Positions 1 to 12,700 of a stretch of 64,000 bases of DNA are shown in pieces; positions within the stretch are counted from its first letter, which is position 1, and the number at the start of each line of letters is the position of its first letter. The translations under genes and the position numbers were made by a program. This DNA is from Aphrophora alni (taxonomy: Eukaryota > Arthropoda > Insecta > Hemiptera > Aphrophoridae), in contig OY740767.1 in the NCBI GenBank assembly GCA_963513935.1, forward strand, positions 153,208,431-153,272,430, given 5' to 3'. The notes beneath the pieces were generated by a model, which saw only the letters and a list, made by a program, of their open reading frames with translations, was not told the DNA's origin and made no database searches.

Positions 1-825
1 CGTCTTGCAAATTTTTTTTGTAGTGTATATAGTATTAAGTATATAAGTTTCATTGAAATGTATTTAAGCTAACCAGTCAGTGGTACCAATAGAAAAAGAA
101 ATATTTTGATTACATGATATTAAATAATACATTGTTTTTATTATTAAATACATCACATAGCATGTCGCTATCACAGATGTTCTTTGCTCAATAGCTGTTT
201 TAGTATTTGTTGTTCACTTTAAGATTATGTTTTAACTATTACTCAAAATAAATACGTAGATATTATGGAATGGAACCTTTTGAGCGCCGGAGCAGAATAA
301 AAAATCAGTTTGAAAAATACCAGTGAATTGTGTATCTGACTGGTGGGAAATACAAGCCCTTTTTAGATTTTCACGCACAACTTTGTGTTTTTGCTTTATG
401 CACAACAATTATTTTTTGGTCAAATTAAATTCTTTTTAAAATTATTTTTATTTAAATTCTTCATTATAATATATAATTTATTTGCACCTAACAAAAGTAA
501 AAAATAAAATAAATTAAAAATAGTCATTTCACTAAAAACTATAACTAAAACTGTACACAATCCCAAAGTTTGAATAAAATCCAAGGAAAAACTAAAAATG
601 TTCACACAATCCTTAAGTTTTCAACAATCTTTGTTTCAGTATGCTAAACATATCTAAACAGAAATAAAACATGTATGATTTAGCAAACATAATGGGTGTA
701 CACCTTATATACATTTTATGCACTTAAACATAGATTTTTCCTCCCCCTCCCCCAGCTTTTACATTACAAACACAACAGTTATTTTCTCTGTCCATGGATA
801 TTTTTTATCCTTAAAAGGTTTTTTA
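1..825. other. AT-rich DNA without recognisable gene
   Basis: Both strands carry only short ORFs with no family resemblance that I can see. It is probably the downstream flank of the piggyBac relic that begins near 830. I could not identify a terminal inverted repeat or a TTAA end for that element here. Confidence 0.5.
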
Positions 826-829
826 ATTT

Positions 830-2538
830 ACTGTTGCATCTCCACCTGCGAACATATTAGGAGTCGCAACAGCCCTACCAGTATAACTTTGAGAATTGTC
901 AGCCAGTTATGAGATAAATCTTTCATGGGGTTTGTTGGTATTTTATTTATATAAAATGTAACAATTCACCTTCATTCTATCAATGATATTGGAGGTTATT
1001 TTTTCCAAGACTTTGTGGAACGCCTTTCTTCTAAATATTGATAGAACATCTGATCAGACACATTTATCCTATCCATTTTTGTAATGTTTGATCATACTTG
1101 GTTTGTTTGTGATTTTCATATAACTTCCAGATCTTTTAGTTTTTTTTGCTTGCTACTAGCCTTAGCATCATTCGACAATAGTAACACTGGATTTGTTTGT
1201 GTTTTTTTCTCTAAATCCAAGTATCAATAATTCATTACTTCTCGAATATTTTATCTTACCAATTTTAAATTTATCCAACATTGTTTTAGGAATTGCAATT
1301 TTAGATTTCCTGTCACAAAAGTCCCATTCTGGTACAAATATGGAGATAAGCGAATAGAATGGAAAAAATATTTCTAAAAATTATGAAACCCTTTCCTGAA
1401 CAGTTCACACAATATTCTAATAATTTTGTAACAAGATGAAACCCAAGTCCATTAGCTTTTATAATATATTTTTCATCTCTTCTGTATGTTCCCCTGTATA
1501 TAAAAAAACTTAGACAATAATGAGTTACAGAATTACATATTGACCACAACTTTTTACACCCCATCAATGGTGTAGAAAATACTGAAGCAAGCTGTGTGTG
1601 GTTTTTTGTAGCAGTCGTCCTTTCATCCTAATAAGAAATAAACTTATTAGGAGTAAAGTAATGTCTGGATGTTATATTGAAATGATCTAACGGCTGAAAT
1701 CTCATGGAAGGATTATTAATCGGGTTTATCTGGTTTTGGAATGTTTTTAGTGTCTGTAATATATAAAAAAGTTAAAATGGATTGGAAGCAATTTCTGCTA
1801 AATATTTGTCTAAACCCAAGCATACTTTGAAAAGATACTGTAGACTAGTAATAATTGTTTAATGGAGGTTTTCTTTTTATACCCATGTTCAATAGCACTG
1901 AAATAAATGCAAACATTTCTACTACTGTAATGTCATTCCAATTTCTCGGTAAACTATTGCCTGCTAATCATCATTTGTTTCCACAAATTTTTTAGCATAC
2001 TTCCCTGTATATTTAGCAAAATCTTCAATTAAACTAAAAGTAAAAGATACCCTAAAATAAGCGATAGGATGGGAATTTCTCAGTGGACAATGTTTGACTC
2101 CGGGTGCTTCATAATAATTGAAATTATGTTCCACACCAAAGTCATTTTCTTCATTTACCTCATTCCACTGAATATTATCAGCCTGCTCTGAAACAGATCC
2201 TTCAAGTGCTACTGTTTTTTCTGATCAAACGCAAACCTATTCCTTGGAGTTTATTCAACTGGTATTCCTATATTTTCATCATCACTGCTTTCACTTGAAA
2301 AACTGAATATCTTGCACCTTTTTCTATTATTATTATTAAAATATTTGTCTAAAAAACATGAAGTTGATGGTCGATTCTCAAATTCCGAATCATAATCTGG
2401 ATCATTGTCAGGATCGTCTATAACAGAGCTGACTTCACTTTCATCAAAAACTTTTGGTATTTCTAGGCAATCATTTTGACAGCTGGTTATCAGGACTTTG
2501 GTGCTCAAAGGGTTAAGTAGTTTATTATTTAAAATCAT
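830..2538 (-). pseudogene. Broken piggyBac-like transposase
   Basis: Read on the minus strand in several frames, this shows the order of motifs of a piggyBac (PGBD, DDE_Tnp_1_7) transposase. An acidic N-terminus with DPDYDSEFE lies at 2538-2251. A PIAYF...FSLIEDF block follows near 2075-2000, and an MGIKRKPP block near 1880. The catalytic-core stretch KANGLGFHLVTKLLEYC is near 1460-1400. MDRINVSDQM, the counterpart of the conserved MGGVDxxDQM signature, is near 1090-1050, and a C-terminal DRMKVNCYIL helix ends near 955. Stop codons and frameshifts separate the blocks, for example after KFVETNDD, so no full protein can be made. Family piggyBac proteins are about 550-600 residues and the region is about the right size. 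The element lies just beyond the satellite array and downstream of the RAP1-like gene. Family assignment is secure; the exact ends are not. Confidence 0.8.
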
Positions 2539-2896
2539 CCTGCAAAACTTAAGTATTTATTTTCTTAATACAACATTGTAATTTTATTTTTGTTGTTGGT
2601 GTTATGCCATATTGGTCTTGTTACAATTGAGAGTCTTTATTTATATACATACATGTTGTATATTTTTATACAAATAAATATTGTTGTGAAATCTTATTTT
2701 TATGTATGATATTTATTACCTAGCAACAAATACATAAAAAATACTTGGTTGTTTAGCTATTTTTTGTTGTTATTATTTACATAACCAAACAAAAAGAATT
2801 TGCAGCATTTCCATTAGTGGTTATCAATCAAAAAATGAAAATGAACCATGGACACACCATTGTAAATATGTACAAAAGATGTTGAAAAAAACATTG

Positions 2897-5760
2897 TACC
2901 TTACTATTTTGCAAAAGTTGAAAATTGGTCATTTTTAACAATTAATTTCTCGGAATCTATAGAAGATATTTAAAATTTGAAAATACCTAAGGAAAATTTG
3001 AACTTTCTTCTTTACGAACAATAATATTCAAATCATTCGGATTATTAGTTGCTGAGATATAGATATTTTAAAAGAGGCTTACATTTGTCAAAACAGGTTT
3101 TGTTAAAAATGGACATTTTTCATCACATTTAAACTGATATTTCTCCTAAACTATAAGCCATACAGAAAAGATTTTTTCAGATAATGATCTACTTTGGATT
3201 CTGCGTCTATTGATGTATATATCATTGAAATATAAAAATAATAATTTTCTTATTTATTTCTTCATGTTACCTACATACAGTAAATCTTACAATGGATGTG
3301 CTGCACTCTACATACCATACTAATGAACTAACCTACAAATTGCTTTTAGAAAAATGTAAATAACTCCGAATTTAATGAATATTTTCAATTTCTGAAATGA
3401 CAGTTCGATTCACAATTAAATTCTGCATCTAATGATGTACATAACTTATCGTAATTCGAAAAAAGCGTTTTTCGGCCTAACAAACAGTCAAGGGGGGTAC
3501 CTTGCTATTTTGCAAAAGTAGAAAATTGGTCATTTTTAACAATTAATTTCTCGGAATCTATAGAAGATATTTACAATTTGAAAACACCTAAGGAAAATTT
3601 GAACTTTCGTCTTTACGAAGAAAAATATTCAAATCATTCGAATTATTAGTTGCTGAGATATAGACGTTTTAAAAGAGGCTTACATTTGTCAAAACAGGTT
3701 TTGTTAAAAATGGACATTTTTCATCACATTTAAACTGATATTTCTCCTAAACAATAAGCCATACAGAAAAGATTTTTTCAGATAATGATCTACTTTGGAT
3801 TCTGCGTCAATTGATGTATATATCATTGAAATATAAAAATAATAATTTTCTTATTTATTTCTTCATGTTACCTACATACAGTAAATCTTACAATGGATGT
3901 GCTGCACTCTACATACCATACTAATGAACTAACCTACAAATTGCTTTTAGAAAAATGTAAATAACTCCGAATTTAATGAATATTTTCAATTTCTGAAATG
4001 ACAGTTCGATTCACAATTAAATTCTGCATCTAATGATGTACATAACTTATCGTAATTCGAAAAAAGCGTTTTTCGGCCTAACAAACAGTCAAGGGGGGAC
4101 CTTGCTATTTTGCAAAAGTAGAAAATTGGTCATTTTTAACAATTAATTTCTCGGAATCTATAGAAGATATTTACAATTTGAAAACACCTAAGGAAAATTT
4201 GAACTTTCGTCTTTACGAATAAAAATATTCAAATCATTCGAATTATTAGTTGCTGAGATATAGACGTTTTAAAAGAGGCTTACATTTGTCAAAACAGGTT
4301 TTGTTAAAAATGGACATTTTTCATCACATTTAAACTGATATTTCTCCTAAACTATAAGCCATACAGAAAAGATTTTTTCAGATAATGATCTACTTTGGAT
4401 TCTGCGTCTATTGATGTATATATATCATTGAAATATAAAAATAATAATTTTCTTATTTATTTCTTCATGTTACCTACATACAGTAAATCTTACAATGGAT
4501 GTGCTGCACTCTACATACCATACTAATGAACTAACCTACAAATTGCTTTTAGAAAAATGTAAATAACTCCGAATTTAATGAATATTTTCAATTTCTGAAA
4601 TGACAGTTCGATTCACAATTAAATTCTGCATCTAATGATGTACATAACTTATCGTAATTCGAAAAAAGCGTTTTTCGGCCTAACAAACAGTCAAGGGGGT
4701 ACCTTGCTATTTTGCAAAAGTAGAAAATTGGTCATTTTTAACAATTAATTTCTCGGAATCTATAGAAGATATTTACAATTTGAAAACACCTAAGGAAAAT
4801 TTGAACTTTCGTCTTTACGAATAAAAATATTCAAATCATTCGGATTATTAGTTGCTGAGATATAGACGTTTTAAAAGAGACTTACATTTGTCAAAACAGG
4901 TTTTGTTAAAAATGGACATTTTTCATCACATTTAAACTGATATTTCTCCTAAACTATAAGCCATACAGAAAAGATTTTTTCAGATAATGATCTACTTTGG
5001 ATTCTGCGTCTATTGATGTATATATCATTGAAATATAAAAATAATAATTTTCTTATTTATTTCTTCATGTTACCTACATACAGTAAATCTTACAATGGAT
5101 GTGCTGCACTCTACATACCATACTAATGAACTAACCTACAAATTGCTTTTAGAAAAATGTAAATAACTCCGAATTTAATGAATATTTTCAATTTCTGAAA
5201 TGACAGTTCGATTCACAATTAAATTCTGCATCTAATGATGTACATAACTTATCGTAATTCGAAAAAAGCGTTTTTCGGCCTAACAAACAGTCAAGGGGGG
5301 TACCTTGCTATTTTGCAAAAGTAGAAAATTGGTCATTTTTAACAATTAATTTCTCGGAATCTATAGAAGATATTTACAATTTGAAAACACCTAAGGAAAA
5401 TTTGAACTTTCGTCTTTACGAATAAAAATATTCAAATCATTCGAATTATTAGTTGCTGAGATATAGACGTTTTAAAAGAGGCTTACATTTGTCAAAACAG
5501 GTTTTGTTAAAAATGGACATTTTTCATCACATTTAAACTGATATTTCTCCTAAACTATAAGCCATACAGAAAAGATTTTTTCAGATAATGATCTACTTTG
5601 GATTCTGCGTCTATTGATGTATATATCATTGAAATATAAAAATAATAATTTTCTTATTTATTTCTTCATGTTACCTACATACAGTAAATCTTACAATGGA
5701 TGTGCTGCACTCTACATACAATACTAATGAACTAACCTACAAATTGCTTTTAGAAAAATA
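2897..5760. repeat. Satellite array, 600-bp unit, about 4.8 copies
   Basis: Units begin with the phrase TACCTTGCTATTTTGCAAAAG at 2897 (variant), about 3498, 4098, 4700 and 5301, giving periods of 600-602 bp. The last unit stops after about 460 bp at about 5760. Copies are nearly identical, with single-base changes and a 2-bp TA indel in the fourth unit. The left edge at 2897 and the right edge are abrupt. No ORF of note is present. The units contain weaker internal repetition: TTCTGCGTCTATTGATGTA and TTCTGCATCTAATGATGTA recur 222 bp apart. Confidence 0.95.
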
Positions 5761-6160
5761 AAATTAACTTAGAATTTGTATGAGTTATCCAATAAAAAAT
5801 ATCGAAAATTGTGATTTTTATGCTAAAATAGTGTTTTTTTTTTTGTTGCATAACTCGAAATCTATTGCAGTTACATACCAAAAAGGGAAAATCTTGAAGT
5901 AATTTTTTTTAGAGGCTGCAAAATAAATTTTGAATCCTAATTTTAAATGATGTCATAAGACTTTCAGTTTTATTCTTTACAATTATTATTCTGTTTAAGG
6001 AATTGTTTCATGAATTAAAGAATCAATGATGTAACAATTAGTTAAAAATTTTATTTAAATATTTTGTATTAATTTTAATTACACACAATGTTAAAAGATA
6101 TACAATTTTGAGCTACTTATTTCATGAGTGTTCTGTACAATTTTTTATCTGTTCATGATT
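5761..6160. other. Satellite-related flank and spacer
   Basis: Immediately right of the array the sequence keeps the same wording in diverged form (GCATAACTCGAAATCTATTGCAG). It is probably an older, decayed unit of the satellite family. No gene seen. Confidence 0.4.
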
Positions 6161-6162
6161 AT

Positions 6163-6355
6163 TTAAAAAAAAATAAAGTCACCATAATCAATTTCATAAT
6201 CACTTTCGCCACATTTCAGATTCAAAACTATTTTCATTCTCATTTCACATGTTCGTTTCTGTGTGTCCAAATTAGAACTATTTTCGTTTACTGGTTGTGC
6301 AAGAATATCATCATCATGTTGTATATTTGCAGGATAATTTTTCCAAGTCCTTCCA
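6163..6355 (-). other. Candidate alternative terminal exon of the RAP1-like gene
   Basis: On the minus strand TTAATTGCAG could be an acceptor at 6356-6357. It would be followed by an open frame of 63 codons ending in a stop at 6163. The peptide starts GRTWKNYPANI, resembling a Myb third helix, and continues acidic and polar. Its start phase does not match the donor of the 13.8-kb exon. It would fit only if a weak donor (ATCAG/GTCCTT) inside the 6592-6726 exon were used. It may be a decayed duplicate of the Myb-helix exon. Low confidence. Confidence 0.25.
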
Positions 6356-6576
6356 CTGCAATTAATACACACGTAATGTTGCGCTTTTCCCACAAAAAAA
6401 CAAGTATCTTTTTTGTATAGCCTATATATTTGTACTAAATATTGTATAAGAAATGGTTTGTTACAAAAAAATGTAAATCTTTACAAGCAAACATAAGTAA
6501 AATTACTTTTAATACAAACATATCAGAGATTACATAATGAGTCTTCATAATAGGAACTTTATTAATGAAATTTATC

Positions 6577-6582
6577 TTTATT
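6577..6582 (-). other. Polyadenylation signal AATAAA
   Basis: A perfect AATAAA on the minus strand lies ten bases beyond the stop codon of the last RAP1-like exon. This supports 6592-6726 being a terminal exon. Confidence 0.65.
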
Positions 6583-6591
6583 TACAAAAGT

Positions 6592-6726
6592 CTATTGCTT
6601 TGGGTAACAATTCAATTTAAATAAATCAATTTCACTCGTTTTAAGAAATTTAAAGGACCTGATGTTTGGTAACAGTTGTTTTCTGAAGTGCTCTTTCATA
6701 CTCTGCCATGTACGAATTTTGCACAC
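6592..6726 (-). CDS. RAP1-like gene, exon 9 (Myb helix 3, stop)
   Basis: The acceptor TTTTTCAG ends at 6727. The frame opens in phase 0 as VCKIRTWQSMKEHFRKQ, which completes the Myb domain begun in the 13.8-kb exon. It runs 44 codons to a TAG at 6592, with AATAAA ten bases further on. RTWQS is the recognition-helix signature of RAP1-type Myb domains. The 20 residues after the helix (RSFKFLKTSEID...) have no motif that I recognise, and no RCT-like C-terminus follows. Confidence 0.8.
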   Translation of the reverse strand: MCKIRTWQSMKEHFRKQLLPNIRSFKFLKTSEIDLFKLNCYPKQ

Positions 6727-9700
6727 CTGAAAAACATTTCAGAAATATCACATAAAGATAACACATAGCTTCATGTATAGTATACTCTGCATGAAATCCT
6801 GATTCAAAAAATGAAAAATCAATATTTAATCAATAAACTGGGGTGGTGATTATCTGGTCTGGGATGGTTAGACAAAATCCAGATAGGTCAGAAATTGAGG
6901 GTAGATTGCTTTCACACATAAACTCAAAAGTAGTGTTCCATAGTATATTTAAACTTGTTTTATAAACTTTGAATAAAGAATTCATTTTAATTTGATCTAA
7001 TTATAAAAAGAAAGTTAGATAAAATTATTAAAATATTCAAATAAATCCTTAAAATAAATTTATTTATTTTGTTTTATTGTCCATAAACAATTATATATAC
7101 ATTGCAATAGACAGTCACAAAGATTAAACATAATAGAGTACAATACAATACACAATTAAAACTCCAGACTGCTCATATAAGCTAAGCTACATTTTTCAAC
7201 ATTATAGAAAGACCCCACTGTTAGCCATCTCTCCAGAACACTTTTAAAACGCTCAATAGAAATAACTCTAGGACTCTCAGGCAATTTATGGATGAATCTA
7301 ACTCCAACATATTCATAGCTTTGTTGTGTTTTACTCAGCCTAATATTCTTATTGTCTATACGGTTGTTTTGTCTTGTGTTATGTTCATGAATATACCTTC
7401 ATAATTTTTTTTTTTTTTTTATTTTTTTTAATTTTCTTTAACAAAAACAAGACAGTGAAGTATTATCTACAAGTAAGGCAATGTTGAAACTTTGAGGTGT
7501 GAAAAATGAGACTTGCACGACTCTCTTCAACTTAGACCTACTCCACAATAAAACAGCATAACACTAAAGGAGCATGAAAAATGCATAATATTATGATTTA
7601 ATCACCAGGCTGATGCTTGTACACTGTCTCAGTTTTATAAGAAAAAAATTTACTCTGTATAGGCAAGTGCACACTTTTTTTGTATGTATGTTCCAGTTCA
7701 TAGTTTCAAAGAAATTTCAAGTCTTGTGAACTAATATTGAAGGTTATGAAAAAAAGTAATCAATAAAATGAAGATTGCGGCTTTAATGGTTACTATAAAC
7801 AGATTTTTTAAAATCTAAAAGAGACCCAAAAGTTAAATACTAATTCAGACTCGCTTAGTAAATACAAGAAAAAATGTTGCCTTCTTAAACCACAAAGGAA
7901 GAGCAAAGTATATATATATTTGGGGACAGTCATTGTCGAGGTTTGGCCAACATACTGCAAGCAAGAGCAGTACAGAGTTACAGGAACAGTAATGCCAGGA
8001 GCAAGTCTGGAAACTGTTATTGGTTCCATTATAAAATCTTCCAAAACTTTCAAGCCCACTGATTATGTCATGGCATTTGGTGGTGCTAATGATATAAAAC
8101 CATCGAGAAATTTCATTAGTAGCATCAGGTAACCATTAGAAAAACTATTACCACTATCTCACCAAACAAACCTCATGATAAACTCGGTTCCTCGACCAGA
8201 ACACCTTGTATTGAGAAAATATCTGGTTGATTTGTCAAACTGGGAAATACATAAAACAGTAAACCAACTTTCCAACAAAAACTGTATAAATATATCCATT
8301 AATTTCTCTCCAGAAAGACGCTTTTAAAGAAAATCGAAAAAAAAAATAGTTTGTAGAAAAACTTGTTAATTTGATCTCGAGACCTAATCTAACTTACGTT
8401 ATTGGTAGAAACAATATGATTAGAAGACCTACTTTATTGGACAATTGGTTGAAAAATGGACGGGACATATTGTTGACAACAAGGAACCAACATTTCAGAA
8501 AAAAAATAACAGTGTTAGAGAAGTGGTTGAAGAGAGGAACAATTGGGAAGATTAGAGATGGACCTACTGGTACACTTGCACCAAAAGGGGGAAAAATATA
8601 TAAAGAACAATGAAGAAAAATCTAAATGTGTAAATCTATCAGGAATGAATAGAGCTGCTGAGTATTATAGAAACGGGTAATTCAATCAAATATGTTTTGG
8701 CAAAGCGGAGCTAACTATTTATCACATTAACAACCAGGGAATTGGAAATAATATATATACAGTAGAACCTCTGTTAACCGGCCTCGGATTAACCGGCCTA
8801 TACCGTAGTGTACTGGTTGGATGACAGTTTCCGAAAATAAATTGTAATTGAAACACCAAAGCGGCGGCGAGTCAAACGACTTTATCGATAACGGTATCCC
8901 ATTGTCGGCGGCATAAAACACCGCGGCATTGCAGACATACACCACAAAAACGTTTGATGAGCCGCTTTTTTTCCACGAATCAATTTAGTATACATTATGG
9001 AAAATATAACATTTCTTTTCAGTTTTCTTCTTGTCTGACTGGTTATGATCTACGTAAAGTATATACAGTAAATAAAAATGAGCGAGTTACGAAAACGGAA
9101 GCGTGTGTTGGTTTCGTTTGAGACGCGGTTAAATGTGTCAAAAGACTTGACAGAGGGGAATCTGTAAAATAGCTTTGTAGTGTTTAATTTTTTCATGTTT
9201 GATATATAATATACATAACATAATATATACGATACATTTATGTACAATAAAATGAGTTGCTAATTGCATAATTCTTAGCGCTACCTGATTAAATAAGCTT
9301 TCTTTGAACGAAAACCGATTTTTCACGGGAACCTCGGATTAACCGGCCAAACGGGTAACCGGCTCGGGTGTCAGTCCCGACTAGACCGGTTAAGAAGGGT
9401 TCTACTGTATATATATATTGTAGGATGCAATATAATCATGGTGGGATGTGCATTTTTGTTTCCAGGAAAAACAAATTCAAGAAATTTAAATTAAATATAG
9501 AACCTAATGAACTGACTTTTGAGTACACTGCGATTGAATTAAATAAGTTAAAAATTATATTGATACAGTAGAACCCCTCAAACTCGACCCCCTCAAACTC
9601 GACCCCCTCAAACTCGACATTCCGTCAAACTTGACAGGGCCAGTGACAAAGAGCATGGGATTTCCAAGGTCATTCACTGCATTGTTTTACGCCATGTGCG

Positions 9701-12700
9701 TGCCAAATGCCCGGAGGTTGAGGCTTGTTACTTTTGTTTATACAGCTGTGAGGGATGCTCCTTTGTCTAGCCACTTTCTAATCCTACTGTAGAGGCCAAA
9801 GTTAAAGATAAAGGGTCCAGGTAGACCAGGACAGCCCTAAACATTTGTTGTCAAAACATTCATATTGTTGTGAACCCAAGCGCCTAACCACCCGGATGCT
9901 ACCGGTCATTAGCACCAATTCCATTAAAGTAAGCGGCAAGTCTTTTGTCATAACAATTCAACGGAGCGTCGTAGAACTATGATTCAAGTTTTGTAATAAT
10001 GGTCTTAACCATGTGAGAAAAATGATCCGACTCTTAATTATATGCGATCAGCAGTTCAATTTATAGCATTTGTATTGGACTGTGTTTGGTATGGACATTC
10101 TTTTTCTTCGGCGACTTCGAGATGAAGCTGCCAGACGTCCAGTCAAAAATGAAAAACAAAGATCAATCAAAAGTTTTTTCAAACAATGCTAACTTAGCTC
10201 TAATGTTTTTTTTTTTTTATTTATTTATTTTTTTATATAAAATTGTTTTAATCTTTAAAAATATTTAATGGACTGTCTGTTTTTTACTGTAAATTTTATT
10301 ACAGCATATTAGGATAGGTCTTTTTAGTTTACTAAACCTATTGTACAAGGCCAACACTTTTTAAATCTCATTTGACCGACCGATAAATTTAATTTTAATG
10401 TGTGATTGAACACACTATTTTTTTGTTGTCAGGCAGGGACTTTTTTGCAATAAACGTTTAATCATTGATAATCAATAAATGTACAGTTATTTAAAATAAT
10501 TTTGAGTATTTGTTGCAAACCTAAACATTAAATACCAAAGTTCCCTAAAACTCGACAACCCCCAAACTCGACAACCTTAAAGTCCACATTGTGTCGAGTT
10601 TGAGGGGTTCTACTGTAACTGTCTATCGAACACCTGATAGTAATGTTGACTATTTTATAGAACAGGTTGATGGCTTGTTGTCGTTTATATAATCCGAGGT
10701 TAACTAGGTATTAGACTGCAATTTGTGGTGATATAAACTTAGATACTTGATTAGATAATACGATATATATTAGGTTTAAGAATATCTTACAAACTTTTGG
10801 TTATTACTGTACAATATCAGAGCCGATGAGGAAAAATTCTTGCTTAGATAATTATAAATTTTCCATGGAATAAGTAGGAGTAACAGAACCTGCTTTAAAT
10901 CCTTTGATAGTTTCCACGATACTAGAATAAAAAGTAAATTAACTTACTGCCGACACATTAAAGATGGAGGTGCAGGCATAGACAGACTGAATGACTGGGA
11001 TTCTTTCATAGTTGAACTGACGTCATGTATTGGTCTTGTTGAGCTGTTAAACTCTGTTTTTTATTGTTTATTGGGTATTTTTTATGACTGTTTTCCTGTG
11101 AAAAGTGTATATTTATATAAACTCAAGAATTCTGGTAACTTTATGATCAATTGGTTCATAGATGAACTCTTGATCATGAAATCTAGAATAATGTACGACC
11201 TCTACTGTAACATGAGATCAGATGAAAACAAAAGACTATATTATATTGGCTACAGAAAATTATATAAAAGGGCCATATTGGAAGCTAAGCTCATTGCCAA
11301 TGCTAAATACATTGAGAAGTCAGGAAACAAACATAAAGCAGCTGGGTCAATCATTAATGGTGATATAATTAAAATTATAAAACACCTCAAAAACAATTCA
11401 ACAAAAAAGATTACTATGGTATAACCAATAATATTATTAAGGAAACTGCAATATATCTTGCACGATCTTTGACATATTGTATAAATAACTGTTTTGGAGA
11501 CGATGTTTTCCCACAAAGCCTAAAAATATCAAAAATTACCCCGATATAAAAAAAATGGTAATATCTCCAACCCGGATAGCTATCGGCCTATTTCGTGTAT
11601 ACACATAATCGCTAAGATTTTTGAGTCTGTAACTAAATTGCAGTTCTATGGATATTTTGAGAACAACCAACTCTTTAATAAGCAGCAGTATTGGTTTCCG
11701 CTCGGGCAGGAATAGAGACAATGTTTTGGGTCAACTGGTTAAACAGGTTCTATCTATAATAGAAGGCGGGGGGTTTGTTCAGCCCACTTTGTGCAACCTT
11801 AGCAAGGTTTTTGACACGGTCTCATCAAATTTTGATGGACAAATAAAATTACTATGGTATTGTTGATAATGAGCTGGAATTGTTTAAAACCTATTTTTCC
11901 ACTAGGAGGCAAATGGTAAATACAAGTGGCAAATTTTCTAATGTTATTATTACTAATCACGGCATTCCTCAGGGTTCAGTTCTTGTAATGTTCCTTCATA
12001 TGTGCTGTCTTTTGCCAATGACACCACCTTCAGTAATAATTGTAGTAATTTAGAAACACAGTTTGTTTCCCGATGATGCTTTGAGAGAAGCAAGGATTTG
12101 GTTTAACTCGCACAATTTATTTCTGAATAAAATAAGACTCAAAAAATTACCTTTTCAACAAGTAATGGTTTTAGGAATAAGTTAAACTTAAATTGTATTC
12201 ACATTAATTCAAGTCTTAAATGACATTATTTATCATGTAGAGGAACTGAGTAAAATAACTTTAGAGAATTATTTTATTAATTAGGAACATAAAATCTAAA
12301 TTGCCTATTAAATACATAAAAATTATATACTTTGCACATTTGGGGCAATAGCAGTAACATCGGTATTATACTGAAGCTTCCAAAGCGAGTGGTGAGGTTA
12401 ATATTAAATACTGGCTACAGATAAAAATGTCGGCCAATTTTTATAAAGCTGGAAATTATGACTGTGATAAACTTATATCTTTTTGATTTGTTAACCCATA
12501 TTAAGGGTAAGGAAATGGACTTATGTTATATATCAAATGTACATAGCTATAATACCAGAAATAACTGTTTAATTGATGTTCCTTAATGTAGACTTAACAT
12601 ATCTACGAATACTCATCATATCTAGGGAGTAAGATTTTTAAACAAATTATCATTAAATGATTTAACACTCAAAATACTCAAGAAAATTGTATAAATGGTT

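Noticed and set aside
2897..5760. CRISPR-like or LTR-type interpretation of the direct repeats
   Set aside because: Units are contiguous 600-bp tandem copies without spacers or intervening ORFs, so this is a satellite.
6163..6355. First taken as the exon following 13790-13907 because of GRTWKN
   Set aside because: The phase is wrong (donor phase 0, acceptor phase 2). The 6726-6592 exon fits in phase and gives the better RTWQSMKEHF helix, so this is kept only as a low-confidence alternative.
8727..8945. 72-codon minus-strand ORF
   Set aside because: Antisense reading of the inverted repeat and interior of a Tigger-type element. No motif.
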